Shown here one piece after another: positions 10,179 through 23,522 of a stretch of 64,000 bases of DNA (position 1 is the first letter of the stretch; each line of letters opens with the position of its first letter). The stretch comes from Iris pallida. Its lineage: Eukaryota; Streptophyta; Magnoliopsida; Asparagales; Iridaceae. The stretch covers positions 19,783,822 to 19,847,821 of the forward strand of contig JANAVB010002199.1 of the NCBI GenBank assembly GCA_029216955.1, in the 5' to 3' direction. Made by a program: the position numbers and the translations under genes. The notes under the pieces were generated by a model. It searched no databases. It was not told the origin of the DNA and was given only the letters and a program-made list of their open reading frames with translations.

Positions 10179-11018
10179 CGGGTCCAAGACTAGGTTTAGA
10201 CGGTTAAATCTGCTTATTACCAACCTATACAACCCATATCCAAGTCCATCTTGGACTTGAAAACTCAAATCTTGGCCGTGGGCCAATTCCCTATTTTACC
10301 CTTTTTAAGGGTAAAATTCTACCCTTGGCGATAATCCCGTTAGCCTACCTACGCTAGTTATTTTGACCCGATCTCCCTAGGGTAGTAGGGTACTATCCTA
10401 TAGGTTTGTTATCTACCATAAAACCTAGATAAAGTGGACGTCTAGTCCACGTTACGGCCCGTTGCAGAAATCTCAAATTTTTCGAGATACGCACTGACAC
10501 GGCGCGATACCGGCGCCCTATGACCCCGATTTCCACCCGGGAGCTTACCCGCAAAATATAAATCACGTATTCTAGGCCTATGTCAAGTTTCGTCGCGATC
10601 CGACGCTCCGGGCTCAATTTCGCCCTCTAACTCGATTTCTAACAAAACCTTCTCTATTTACTCTCGTTCTATTTTCCTCTCTTTGATTCTCGATTCTAAT
10701 TCTTCCTCTTCTCTACTTCTCTAACCTTCTTCTTATTCTCTAATTCCTCTTCTTACCCCTCCTTCCTATTCTTCCTCAATTCCCTTACTTCTCTTATTTT
10801 TCCTCTTCTCTAATTCTAAATCCTAAACTCTTCTTTCTTTTTCTAAACTCTTTCCCTTCCTCTTCTTTCTAATTTCCTTATCTAAACTTCTCTATATAAT
10901 CATATATATATCTATATATATACACTACATATATACTAATACATAGGGTACTAGGGGGGGGGTTTATAGGGTGTACAGGGGGTCACACAGGGGGGGGAGG
11001 AGCTGCCTGGGGCAGCTC

Positions 11019-11145
11019 CTGCTGCTGCTGCTGCTGCACTAAGCTGCTGCTGCTGCTGCATTAAGCTGCTGCTGCTGCTCTGCAGGCTGCTGCTGCTGCT
11101 AATGCCCTGCAGCTGCTGCTGCTGCTAATGCCCTGCAGCTGCTGC
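11019..11145. repeat. (CTG)n-rich interrupted triplet repeat
   Basis: Runs of 4-6 GCTGCTG triplets are separated by short spacers such as TAATGCCCTGCA. The other LTR has a shorter version (about 20169-20268) lacking two of the blocks, so the array changed length after RE-C inserted. Confidence 0.9.
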
Positions 11146-11189
11146 TGCCCTCTTCCTTCCTCTCCTTCTACTTCACTCCCTCCTCTCTT

Positions 11190-11249
11190 TATATATATAT
11201 ATATATATACCTATATATATATCTCTCTATCTATATATCTATCTATCTA

Positions 11250-11310
<61 letters not shown>

Positions 11311-11575
11311 ATATATCATATCCTCTCCTCCCCTCTCTATACACATATACACCCACACACATATACATATATATACACACACATATACACATATATACAC
11401 ACACCTATACATATATATATACACACACATATACACATATATACACACACCCACACACACCACCACACACACAACCACACCACCACTCACAACCACACCA
11501 CCACTCTCTACACACACACACACAAATACATACATATATATATATATATATATTCCTATATATATATCTATACAT

Positions 11576-11650
<75 letters not shown>
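11190..11650. repeat. (AT)n and (CA)n microsatellite block
   Basis: Long (TA)n, (CTAT)n, (CA)n and (CACAC)n tracts. The Tyr-Ile or Thr-His repeat ORFs that cross it on either strand are products of the dinucleotide repeats and do not encode protein. The homologous block in the other LTR (20305-20805) has different tract lengths. Confidence 0.95.
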
Positions 11651-11980
<330 letters not shown>

Positions 11981-12636
11981 CATTACCATATAAAAATCCT
12001 AAATTAACACTAACTAAGCACTAGAGAGAAACCTACAAATAGTGGGGGCAAAGTGTGGAGAATTCAATTCTCTACACTTAATGTAAATGACAAAAATGGA
12101 AAGGAGAATTAATGAGGGGTGTTAATGGCATACCTAATTGGAGTTTGGAGAGAGAGAGAGCTTGCAGAGAGAATTTGAGAAAGAGAGAGAGAGATGACTT
12201 TGTGAAGAAGAAAGAAAAAGGGGGGGGGGGGACTTAAGCCATGGCCGGCCACCCCATCCAAGGGCTATTGGGTTGGGATCCAATAGCCCACAACCCAATA
12301 ACCTAAGTTTGGTTCAAATTGAAATTGGGTTGGTTCGGTTTGATTTCGGTTTGATTTCAAACGACTAATTAAGCCTCTAAAATGACTAATTAAGTCATGG
12401 AAAATAGGTTAATAATTTCTAGCCTATTTATGATGGTACATGGGCTAAGCCCAACTAGTATGGGGGTCCCACTAGGGTCCAGGCTACCCGGGTCTTCAAA
12501 TTGGGTCCGAATTGGATAAAATTCAAACCGACTCAAATAAATTCCTAAAAATCATATAAAATCAAATAAAATTTCTAAAATATTATTAAACTTGAAAATG
12601 ACAAAAATATCCCTAATTTGAAAAACTGGGATGACA

Positions 12637-12660
12637 AATCTACCCACCTTAAAAAATTTC
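12637..12660 (-). promoter_or_regulatory. RE-C polypurine tract and 3' end motif
   Basis: On the element strand, AATTTTTTAAGGTGGGTAGA lies immediately before the 3' LTR TGTCATCCC. The purine run AAGGTGGGTAGA would prime plus-strand DNA synthesis. RE-G has the equivalent at 56686-56699. Confidence 0.75.
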
Positions 12661-12731
12661 GTCCTCGAAATTGAATGAGGGCTAACACAGCAATCATGAA
12701 CAGAACAAGGAAGAAAAGAAAAAATTTTACC

Positions 12732-13154
12732 TCAAGGCTCGAAGAGATATGGGAATCGCTCCCGCATGTCGTCCTCCCTCTCCCAGGTGGACTCACCTGG
12801 AGAGTGGTGTCTCCATGCAACGCGAACCAAGGGAATGACCTGGTTCCGGAGCACCTTCTCTCTTCGGTCCAAGATCTCGACCGGCTTCTCTGGGTAGCTG
12901 AGTGTCGGTCCCACTACGATCTCTGAGTGGTCTAAGACGTGACTGGGATCTGCCACGTACCGTCTCAGCTACGACACGTGGAACACACTGTGCACTCCCT
13001 CTAGTGCAGGAGGTAACTCCAGTCGGTAAGCCACTGCACCGACCCTGTCCAGGATACGGAATGGTCCGATGTATCATGGACTAAGCTTCCCGTCGCCACC
13101 AAAACGAATCGTGCCACGCGTCGGAGAAATCCGCAGAAAGACAAGATCATCAAC
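12732..13154 (-). pseudogene. pol: RE-C pol exon 2: integrase C-terminus and chromodomain
   Basis: Read after the intron, this gives the integrase C-terminal segment ([10 protein letters not shown]) and a chromodomain-like tail with [30 protein letters not shown] and a terminal FPYLFEP. It is collinear with the RE-G tail (57220-56855). Two in-frame stops interrupt it: TGA at 13074-13076 and TAG at 12969-12971, in place of sense codons in RE-G. The terminal stop is 12732-12734. Chromodomains of this class are thought to steer integration to heterochromatin. Confidence 0.85.
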
Positions 13155-13233
13155 CTAAGAACAAAACAAGACTTAGAGCTTTATCTAAAACAATCACAAT
13201 CAGACTCAAATACTAGAAAAATCTAGACTATAC
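13155..13233 (-). other. 79-nt GT-AG intron in RE-C pol
   Basis: On the minus strand the intron begins GTATAGTC and ends with a T-rich tract and TTCTTAG. It is phase 0, between the codons for EFE and VDDLVFL. The intron itself contains an immediate in-frame stop (GTA TAG). The homologous junctions in RE-G ([10 protein letters not shown]) and RE-E (EFEEGDSIFV) are continuous, so precise removal restores alignment. Length and AU-richness are normal for a short plant intron. An indel-derived coincidence is the alternative, but phase, splice sites and alignment all agree. Confidence 0.8.
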
Positions 13234-15648
13234 CTCGAACTCCAATGGTCTCCGGTGGCTATCGGCCCAGTGCCGCTGCCTATCCTGCGCCACCCGAAGT
13301 CTATCTCTGATAACCCTGACCTTCTCTGCAGCATCTACCACCATCTCAGGGCCAAGCAAAACCCTCTCACCGACATCATCCCAAGACAAGGGAGTACGGC
13401 ACCTCCGTCCGTATAGAGCCTTGAAAGGTGACATCTCTATACTGGCTTGGTAGCTGTTGTTGTAAGCAAACTCTACCAAGTGAAGGTGGTCCTCCCAAGA
13501 TCCCCCGAAGTCCAAGACATAGGTACGCAGCATATCCTCGAGGGTCTGAATCGTCCTCTCCGACTGCCCGTCTGTCTGGGGGTGATATGCTGTACTGAAC
13601 TTGAGCGATGTGCCCAAGCTAAGCTGCAAACTCCGCCAGAAGTGGGAAGTGAATCGGCTGTCCCGATCCGAGACTATACTCACTGGCACCCCGTGTAATC
13701 GGACTATCTGCCGCACATACATCTCGACCAATCTCTCCGTCGACAAACCCACTTTGAAAGGCAAAAAGTGGGCCGATTTGGTCAATCGATCAACAATGAC
13801 CCAAATCGCATCCTTCGCTCCTGGAGAGCGCGGAAGCCCAGATACAAAGTCCATAGTGATATGCTCCCACTTCCACTCAGGAATGGGGAGTGGCTGGAGC
13901 AATCCACCGGGTCTCTGCCTCCCGGCCTTCACCTGCTGGCACACCAAACACCTCGACACGAACTGAGCCACCTCACGTTTCATGCCATACCACCAAACAT
14001 GCTGTCTCAAGTCTCTATACATCTTGTTGGCTCCGGGATGCATAGAGTACTGAGAACGGTGTGCCTCATGAAGAACCTCCTCCCGAAGTCCTCCGCTCGG
14101 CACGCACAATCTGGTACCATGTCTCAACGACCCATCCCCTGCTAAAGAGAACTCCTCCAACAGTCCTATCCGGACCTGCTCGCTGATGACTCTCAGTGCC
14201 TCATCCTTAAACTGAGCTGCTCTGACTCTGTCCATCAGCTCTGACTGCACCTGCAGACCCCACATCTGCGCCTCGAACCCAGGAACTATCACCTCTATGC
14301 CCAAGCTCTCCAGATCTGCCAGAAGGTGACGATCCATCGTCAAACACATAGCCACGGGATACCTGCTCAAAGCATCCGCGACCACGTTGGCCTTCCCCGG
14401 ATGGTACTGCAAGGATATATCAAAATCCTTCATCAGCTCTAACCATCGCCTCTGCCTCATATTCAACTCCTTCTGGGTAAACACGTACTTCAAGCTCTTG
14501 TGATCTGTATAGATCTCAACTCGCTCTCCGTACAGATAGTGTTTCCATAGCTTCAAAGCAAAGATGACCGCTGCCAGCTCCAGATCGTGGGTAGGATAAT
14601 TCCTCTCATGAGGACGTAACTGCCTGGATGCATAGGCAATTACCTTCCCGTGCTGCTGAAGCACACAACCCAAACCCCGTCCTGAAGCATCACTGTAGAT
14701 CGTATAACCACCAGATCCAGATGGCAGCGTCAAGATAGGAGCCGTAGTCAACCTCGCCTTCAACTCCTCGAAGGCGGCCTGGCACTCATCGGACCAAACA
14801 AACTCCTCGTCCTTCCTGGTAAGGCGGGTCATCGGCTGGGCAATCCTGGAAAAGTCCTGCACGAACCTCCGGTAGTAACCTGCCAGACCCAGAAAACTCC
14901 GAATCTCTGCTACTGAGCTCGGCGTCGACCAGGACTCCACTGCAGAAATCTTCTTCGGATCCACTGAAATCCCCTCGCCAGAGACAACATGGCGTAGGAA
15001 CTCCACGCGATCCAAGAAGAACTCGTACTTGGACAACTTCCCGTACAGCTGCTCCCTCCTGAGAGTGTCCAACACAATCCTCAGGTGCTCCTCGTGCTCC
15101 TCTGGTGTCTTCGAGTAGATGAAAATGTCATCAATGAAGACCACCACGAACTTGTCAAGGTACTGGTGAAATACCTTGTTCATCAAGTTCATGAATACCG
15201 CCGGGGCGTTGGTCAACCCAAACGGCATGACGGTATACTCATACTGGCCATAGCGGGTCCGAAAGGCAGTCTTCAGAATGTCATCCCGCTTCACCTTCAG
15301 CTGATGGTACCCAGTACGCAAGTCGATCTTCGAGAACACCTTCGCGCCGCTCAACTGGTCGAACAAGTCATCAATCCTCGGCAGAGGATACTTGTTCTTG
15401 ATGGTAAGGTTGTTGAGCGCCCTGTAATCAATACACAGACGTACCGTACCATCCTTCTTGGGGACGAAAAGAACTGGCGTGCCCCAAGGTGAAGAACTAG
15501 ATCGAATAAAGCCCTTGTCCTCCAGCTCGTCGACCTGCTTCTTCAGCTCCGCTAACTCACTGTTATTGATTATATAGACATGCTGGGAGATAGGCTCAGC
15601 ACCCGGCACTAGATCTATAGAAAACTCAACATCACGATCTGGCGGCAT
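13234..15648 (-). CDS. pol: RE-C Pol exon 1: reverse transcriptase, RNase H, integrase
   Basis: The frame is open for about 804 codons to the splice donor. RT motifs include [10 protein letters not shown], the active site [11 protein letters not shown] near residue 174 and [18 protein letters not shown] signals. RNase H follows with [14 protein letters not shown] and the [20 protein letters not shown] region, then the integrase zinc finger (H...CLVCQQVKA) and core D ([12 protein letters not shown]), D (IVSDRDSRF) and E ([10 protein letters not shown]). The segment [15 protein letters not shown] near residue 25 differs from the usual YRMAPAEL. The first methionine is conventional only: the frame joins gag-protease through a one-base frameshift near 15665. 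Confidence 0.92.
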
Positions 15649-17552
15649 CCCGGGCAGCTCCTCGGGAAAACATCCAAGAACTCAGCAATGAGTGGATGTG
15701 GCAACACCGGCCCCGCCAACAACGCTCCGTAGAATCCATCTCCCTGCTCCACTACACCTCTGGTGAACTCATACTCCGGCTCTCCCGGCGGCCTAAACAG
15801 AATCCTGCCCCCTCTGCAGTCGATGCTAGCGTGGTGCGTACTCAACCAATCCATACCGAGTACCACATCGTAACTCGGAAGTGGCATTACGAGCAGACAC
15901 GCACTCAGCTCCCGGCCTCTCAAAGAAACTCTCCGTCCCTTGCAAACATTATTAACTAGGATGATGCCATTCCCAGTCATAATCTTGCAAGTCCTACCCA
16001 GATATTCAGCAATAATATTGTGCCTAAGAGCAAAAGAAACAGACACAAAACTGTGTGTAGCACCAGAATCAAATAAGGCCAAAGCTGGAAAAGAATCGAG
16101 CAGAATAGAACCTGCGACAACATCCGTAATAGGCTCCACCTCCTCGGCTGCAAGAGTGAAGGCTCTACCCTGACCACCCCTCTGCTGGCGGTGCTGAACA
16201 AACTGCTGCTGCTGAGTCGGGAGCGGACCTCGCTGCTGAACTACCGGCACACTAGCTGGTGCCCTCTGAACTGGTGCCCTCTGAGCTGCTCCAGCTGCAC
16301 GGAAGTTCTTGGGACACTCCCGCATCTGATGCCCAGCGGCACCACAAAAGAGACATAGCCCCAGTCTCCTCCTACAGAACTCGAAGAGATGACCGGGCTT
16401 CTTGCAGAAGTGGCACGGTGGATCATCCTGCCCCGGACGCTGCTGACTCCTCTGGACAGACGCTCTGGCCTGGCCCTGCTGCTGGTGATGCTGGAACGAC
16501 TGATGCTGAAGCTGAGGGCGCTTAGCAGGCCCTGCACTGCTACTGGACCCAGAAAATGCATCTCGATCCCTCTTCGGCTTCAAGCCCAACTCCCTCTCCA
16601 CCTTCCGAGCCTCTGCGTAAACCTCCGCATATGTCGCATAGAAAGAAGGGATCAGGATCTTGATATCCCATGCCAATCCCTCCCGAAAGCGCTCCGCTCG
16701 GATCACCGGGTCACTCACCATGTACTCGGCATATCGGCTCAGCCGGTCGAACTTCGCCGCGTACTCCTCTACGGTCATGCTGCCCTGCTGCAGGTTCTGG
16801 AACTGCCGCACTAGGCCAATCTTGTCCGTAGGGGAAAAGAACTTCTCTCTGAACAAGGTCCTGAACTTTGCCCAAGTATGGCCCTCTCCTGCAAGAGCCG
16901 GCTCATTCCGAAACCATGTCCGGGCAATATCTAACAACTGTAACCCAACCGCCTCGACCCTCAGGTCGACTGCCAGGCGGCAGGCCCCCATCTGGCGCTC
17001 GATATCCTCGAGCCAGTCATCAGCATAGATAATGCCCTCAGTCCCCTTGAAATCCCTCGGACCAAGCTTCTTGAAAGCCTGGATATCCCCGATCTTCGGC
17101 TGCTGCTGCTGCTGAACCTCCCTCTGTGGAGCCTGACGCTCCACTGCCGCCATAGCCAATCTGTGTGCATCCTCCATGCCCTGGCGTATAACCTCTGTCT
17201 GCCTCAACTGAGCCTCGTGCTGAGCCCGCTGGGACTCAAGCACCTGGTGGAAGAACGCTAGCATCTGCCCCATGTCTGTGGGCAGAGGTGGCAATGGAGG
17301 AATAGCTCCCATCATCACCGGAGGAGTCCCCTGCTGAGGAGGAAGAATACCCTCGGTAGCTCCCACTGTAGCCCCTGGCACTACGGGAAGAGCACCCGTA
17401 ATGGCCCCAGGGACGGTCATCGAGGTAGCTGGAGGAGTACCCCCAAGAGCCCCAACAGAAGTTCCATCAGCCGGGGAAGTAACCGGAGCCTGTCCGCCAG
17501 AAGTGGCAGACCTCTCCGTCTCCCCGAGCCCCTCGCCAGGAGAATGAGTCAT
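15615..17552 (-). pseudogene. gag: RE-C Gag-protease
   Basis: The frame is open upstream to 17660, but the start at 17552 (MTHSPGEG) is preferred because it begins a low-complexity Gag N-terminus. It has a Pro/Gly/Ala-rich head, the retrotransposon Gag domain (WLEDIERQM to LSRYAEYM), a Gln-rich linker and two CCHC knuckles (CHFCKKPGHLFEFC and CLFCGAAGHQMREC). The protease has ALFDSGATHSFVS. Near 15665 one base is missing relative to RE-G and RE-A, so the frame ends in a short wrong-frame tail at 15615 and RT continues in the next register. Confidence 0.88.
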
Positions 17553-17662
17553 CAATATCCTGGAGACAAATTGAGAAGAAGATATCAATATGGCACATGA
17601 AGGCAATATCAAAGGAGGACAGCTAGAAAGCAGTAAATCAATATCAAAGACGGTAAGCAAGA

Positions 17663-17813
17663 TAAGAAAGGAAAGATCCTACTGTGATTGAGCACCCTTA
17701 GCCTACTACTTCCTATGGGTAACACAGGCTCGTAGTCAACACTCTAAGACGAGTGCCGCCACGACATCGCACTAATTGCGACTTCAGGACCTGCGTGGGC
17801 CACCACTTAAACG
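17663..17813 (-). other. RE-C leader with conserved PBS-like block
   Basis: This 151-bp untranslated leader separates the 5' LTR from gag. Directly after the LTR, on the element strand, is CGTTTAAGTGGTGGCCCACG, the block shared with RE-A and RE-G. No TGG abuts the LTR; TGGTGGCCCA 8 nt in is the candidate PBS. Confidence 0.6.
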
Positions 17814-20480
17814 TGTCACGACCCGCACCCGCTACAAGGGCACGTGACGCGACAACGCCCAGCCCTCACCGGAAAAACGGCGTGGAACGCTGTGTATTTT
17901 CTAGTCTGACAACAGTTTATATATATAACAAAACCTGTCGAGAATATAGTCAACTCCGAACGGAGGACAAGCAATGAATATATATAGTGCTCAATCACAA
18001 CTCTAAGACGAAAAGTAAAGACGGAAAGATAAAGACAACAAGACAATAATATATAACCTGTCAAGTCCAGAAACAAATAATATACAAGTCCAGTCTCTAA
18101 ATACAGTCCAAATATAAATACAGTCTCAAAAAGTAGTACAGTCTCAAAGTAACTGGAGACAAAGTCCAGTACAAAGACCTACTCTAAACTATACAAGTGG
18201 TATGGTCTCGTCAGGCGGAGCTACGCCCTGCGGGACCAAGTCTAGGCCCACTACGTCGTCCGGACCGTAGTAGGTACTGCAATCTCCCTCGTCAAAATCT
18301 GTAATATTTTATCAACAGTCCAGTCAGGATGGAACGAGTACATATATCTCATAACAGATCTCAAGATAGAATAAAAGCTATAAGACTGTAAATAGAGCAT
18401 ATACAATGAATCATGGAGTGTACATGTATGTATCATGGCATGGTAAGCTGTAAAGCTAGAGCTAGAACAAGAAGAATAGAACGGGATCATGGCATGTACA
18501 CAAATCAAGGTAAGCTATATATCCAATGTGTGTGAGTAATAGTTTCAGCTTGTGATCGGCTTGGAAACCTGTCGAGAATCGGCCTGGCAAGTCATAAGTG
18601 CGGTATATGACTCACACTGTTCAAGAATACAAGGGGATATGATCACAGGCCTACGCTACTACTCCCCCTACCCCAACTGGTAGAATGGATCCAAACAGGA
18701 CACGTCACTGCACGGGATTCTAATGAGAAGGTAGCTAGCCTTCTCTAGAATCAGTGACTATATATCGAGCAAGAGCCACAAGGGTGCTTGCACAATATAT
18801 CCCAACCTAAGAAGGAGAAAACATCTCTCGTCGGGATCCAAGAATACCAATCCGTGAGAACCATGTGTCGGGAATAAGCATATCAACACTAAGTACATGA
18901 ATCATAACAGTTATCATAAATTGGGAATAAGTATCAGAGAATCGCCTGTAAGATGATAAAATACGTCGACTGGAGTAACTGCAGTGTCTCGAGGACCTAT
19001 AGAGAACAAGACGTATCAATACTAAGTTTAGGAAGTAAAGTTAAATCAAAATAAACCCTATTTAATCATTCTAGGTCAAGACATGTCTAGTCGGGTCAAT
19101 CTTGGTCATGGGAGAACATTAGAAGTTAAACCGGATCAATCTAGGTTGAAAACTGGCCTACCGTTGACTTTTGGTCAACGGGTCAATTCTGGTCAACACT
19201 AGGTCAACCCTGGGGCACTGGTGACTAATAGTTGACTTTTGGTCAACTGTCCAAGTTAGATGGAATTTGGGACCAAATTGGATAAAGTGTTGACCCATAG
19301 TTGACTTTTAGTCCAAAAAGTCAACCGTGGTCAACCGGGTCCAAGACTAGGTTTAGACGGCTAAATCTGCTTATTACCAACCTATACAACCCATATCCAA
19401 GTCCATCTTGGACTTGGAAACTCAAATCTTGGCCGTGGGCCAATTCCCTATTTTACCCTTTTTAAGGGTAAAATTCTACCCTTGGCGATAATCCCGTTAG
19501 CCTACCTACGCTAGTTATTTTGACCCGATCTCCCTAGGGTAGTAGGGTACTATCCTATAGGTTCGTTATCTACCATAAAACCTAGATAAAGTGGACGTCT
19601 AGTCCACCTTACGGCCCGTTGCAGAAATCTCGAATATTTCGAGATACGCACTGACATGGCGCGATACCGGCGCCCTATGACCCCGATTTCCACCCGGGAG
19701 CTTACCCGCAAAATCTAAATCACGTATTCTAGGCCTATGTCAAGTTTCGTCGCGATCCGACGCTCCGGGCTCAATTTCGCCCTCTAACTCGATTTCTAAC
19801 AAAACCTTCTCTATTTACTCTCGTTCTATTTTCCTCTCTTTGATTCTCGATTCTAATTCTTCCTCTTCTCTACTTCTCTAACCTTCTTCTTCTTCTCTAA
19901 TTCCTCTTCTTACCCCTCCTTCCTATTCTTCCTCAATTCCCTTACTTCTCTTATTTTTCCTCTTCTCTAATTCTAAATCCTAAACTCTTCTTTCTTTTTC
20001 TAAACTCTTTCCCTTCCTCTTCTTTCTAATTTCCTTATCTAAACTTCTCTATATAATCATATATATATCTATATATATACACTACATATATACTAATACA
20101 TAGGGTACTAGGGGGAGTTTTATAGGGTGTACAGGGGGTCACACAGGGGGGGGGAGGAGCTGCCTGGGGCAGCTCCTGCTGCTGCTGCTGCTGCTCTGCA
20201 GGCTGCTGCTGCTGCTAATGCCCTGCAGCTGCTGCTGCTGCTAATGCCCTGCAGCTGCTGCTGCCCTCTTCCTTTCTCTCCTTCTACTTCACTCCCTCCT
20301 CTCTTTATATATATATATACCTATATATATATCTCTTTATCTATATATCTATCTATCTATCTATCTATATATATATATATATCCATATATCATATCCTCT
20401 CCTCCCCTCTCTATACACATATACACCCACACACATATACATATATATACACACACATATACACATATATACACACACCT

Positions 20481-20566
<86 letters not shown>

Positions 20567-20722
20567 TATACACACACATATACACATATATACACACACC
20601 CACACACACCACCACACACACAACCACACCACCACTCACAACCACACCACCACTCTCTACACACACACACACAAATACATACATACATATATATATTCCT
20701 ATATATATATCTATACATACAC

Positions 20723-20806
<84 letters not shown>

Positions 20807-21462
20807 TTACCATATAAAAATCCTAAATTAACACTAACTAAGCACTAGAGAGAAACCTACAAATAGTGGGGGCAAAGTGTGGAGAATTCAATTCTCTACA
20901 CTTAATGTAAATGACAAAAATGGAAAGGAGAATTAATGAGGGGTGTTAATGGCATACCTAATTGGAGTTTGGAAAGAGAGAGCTTGGAGAGAGAATTTGA
21001 GAAAGAGAGAGAGAGATGACTTTGTGAAGAAGAAAGAAAAAGGGGGGGGGGGGGGGACTTAAGCCATGGCCGGCCACCCCATCCAAGGGCTATTGGGTTG
21101 GGATCCAATAGCCCACAACCCAATAACCTAAGTTTGGTTCAAATTGAAATCGGGTTGGTTCGGTTTGATTTCGGTTTGATTTCAAACGACTAATTAAGCC
21201 TCTAAAATGACTAATTAAGTCATGGAAAATAGGTTAATAATTTCTAGCCTATTTATGATGGTACATGGGCTAAGCCCAGCTAGTATGGGGGTCCCACTAG
21301 GGTCCAGGCTACCCGGGTCTCCAAATTGGGTCCGAATTGGATAAAATTCAAACCGACTCAAATAAATTCCTAAAAATCATATAAAATCAAATAAAATTCC
21401 TAAAATATTATTAAACTTGAAAATGATAAAAATACCCATAATTTGAAAAACTGGGGGTGACA
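17814..21462 (-). repeat. RE-C 5' LTR (right copy)
   Basis: The LTR is 3,649 bp, + coordinates TGTCACGACC...GGGGGTGACA. It is collinear with the left copy but has no SINE, a shorter CTG array, and a different (AT)n, including a long run at 20484-20558 followed by a T run. A 5-bp indel near 18940 and scattered transitions separate the two copies. Confidence 0.95.
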
Positions 21463-21467
21463 TAGCA
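21463..21467. repeat. RE-C target-site duplication TAGCA, right copy
   Basis: The right copy matches 8647-8651. Element plus one duplication is 12,816 bp, a multiple of three, so RE-B pol keeps its register across it. Confidence 0.95.
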
Positions 21468-23050
21468 CAAGATCCGCCACTCATGATCTTTGTGCCAATG
21501 TGGCTTTTATCTCTCAAATAGAGCCTAAAAATGTCAATGATGCTTTTCTTGATGAATTTTGGATGATGGCTATGCAAGAGGAGCTAAATCAATTTGAGCG
21601 AAGCAAGGTTTGGAAACTTGTCCCAAAACCTAGCAATCATCCTATTATTGGAACTAAATGGGTGTTTCGCAACAAGCTTAATGAAGATGGGCTAGTGACT
21701 CGTAACAAAGCCCGATTGGTTGCTCAAGGCTATAACCAAGAGGAAGGCATTGACTACGATGAAACCTATGCTCCGGTTGCACGTCTTGAGTCCATTCGTA
21801 TGCTTTGCACTTTTGCTTGTTTTAATGACTTTAAGCTCTTTCAAATGGATGTTAAGAGTGCTTTTCTAAATGGTATTATTAAAGAGGAAGTTTATGTTAA
21901 ACAACCTCCCGGCTTTGAAGATTTTCAATTTCCTAATCACGTGTTCAAACTTCATAAAGCTCTTTATGGCCTCAAACAAGCTCCTCGTGCTTGGTATGAG
22001 CGCCTAAGCTCCTTTCTTATTTCTCACAATTTTTCAAAAGGGAAAGTCGACACAACACTTTTTATCAAATCCCATAATGGCACACTTTTATTGGTTCAAA
22101 TTTATGTCGATGACATTATTTTTGGTTCTACTAACAATACACTTTGCGTAGAATTTGCTAAAGTTATGCAGGAAGAATTTGAAATGAGCATGATGGGTGA
22201 ACTTTTATTCTTTTTGGGGTTACAAATCAAGCAAGGACCCAAAGGAACATTCATCAATCAAGCAAAATACACAAAGGATCTCCTCAAATGCTTTGAACTT
22301 GACTCATCCAAATCAATGAGGACTCCTATGGCAACAACGACAAAGCTTGACAATGATGAAGATGGCACATCCGTTGACATTCGTAAGTATCGAGGTATGA
22401 TCGGTAGTTTACTTTATCTTACTGCTAGCCGTCCCGACATTATGTTTAGTGTTTGTCTTTGTGCTCGATATCAAGCAAATCCCAAAGAGTCTCACTTATG
22501 TGCCGTAAAACGCATTTTTCGGTATCTCAAGGGCACCATTCACTTGGGACTATGGTATCCAAAATCCTCATCCTTTGAGCTTCGCGGTTTCTCGGATGCG
22601 GATTTTGCCGGGTGCAAACTTGACCGAAAAAGCACTAGCGGCACATGTCACTTCTTGGGAAAATCCTTGATATCATGGTTTAGTAAGAAACAAAACTCTG
22701 TCGCTCTTTCTTCCACCGAAGCTGAATACATAGCGGCAGGGTGTTGTTGTGCACAAATTCTTTGGATGACACAAACACTAGTAGATTATGGTATTTCTTC
22801 CTCATGCATCCCTATTAAATGTGATAATACTAGCTCCATTAATTTCACGAAGAATCCTATTTGCCACTCTCGCACTAAACACATTGAGATAAGACATCAC
22901 TTTCTACGGGATCATCAACTAAAGGGTGACATTTGTCTTGAATTCATTGACACCACTCATCAACTTGCTGATATTTTTACCAAACCTCTCTCTGAAGATC
23001 GTTTCACTTTTATTTGTCGAGAAATCGGACTCCTCGATATCTCTATTTGA
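21468..23050 (+). pseudogene. pol: RE-B Pol, C-terminal part: reverse transcriptase and RNase H
   Basis: This continues the register of 7145-8651 and ends at TGA 23048-23050. The copia RT begins near 21530 (MQEELNQFERSKVW) with GTKWVFRNK, the palm motif FQMDVKSAFLNG and the active site IYVDDIIFGS near 22110. RNase H has GFSDADFAGC, ALSSTEAEYIAA and IKCDNTSSI, then the SRTKHIEIRHHFLRD signature. No internal stop or frameshift is seen, so before RE-C landed pol was probably functional apart from its link to gag. Confidence 0.95.
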
Positions 23051-23522
23051 AACTTTTCTGTCTTTCTCAGATTTTTCGGAGGATTTCCGCTCAAATTCGT
23101 CGGATTTTCCGTTCATTTCCAGCAGCCTTTCTTGCACAAGTTCGGGAAATCCGACGGATTTCCGCGGAAATTCGGCAGATTTTCCGCATTTATGGTTCTC
23201 CGCCAAACCCGGCTATGGCATTTATTAGACATGACCCTTCACCTACCCGCTTTGAATTCGTTCTTATCTTCATCCGGATTTTCCGCCGGATTTCCGTTAA
23301 AATCCGTCGGATTTTCCGATTTCGCGGTACAGGCGCAGTAACCGAAGCGTCCGCTGCTTTCTCTTCACCTCCCTTCCTCTTTATCCGATCCCATTCCTCT
23401 CTATCCGTTCCCAACTATTACACCCCTTCATTAACACCTCTCCACCCATTATAAACTTCATCCCCTCTCTTTCCTTTCCTCCATTCTTCTCCAAACATCT
23501 CTATCTCACTCTCTCTTCCTCC
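23051..23522. repeat. RE-B pol to 3'-ORF spacer with TCCGACGGATTTCCG motifs
   Basis: This 472-bp noncoding spacer contains repeated TCCGACGGA/TTTCCG(C/G) motifs in both orientations at about 23095-23330, the same family as the LTR array. The stretch from 23350 to 23520 is pyrimidine-rich and may act as leader for the downstream ORF; a splice acceptor is plausible but not demonstrable. Confidence 0.7.

Noticed and set aside
22919..23454. ORFs in the pol to 3'-ORF spacer (both strands)
   Set aside because: Built on TCCGACGGA-type repeats and continuous with RNase H out of frame; no family similarity.
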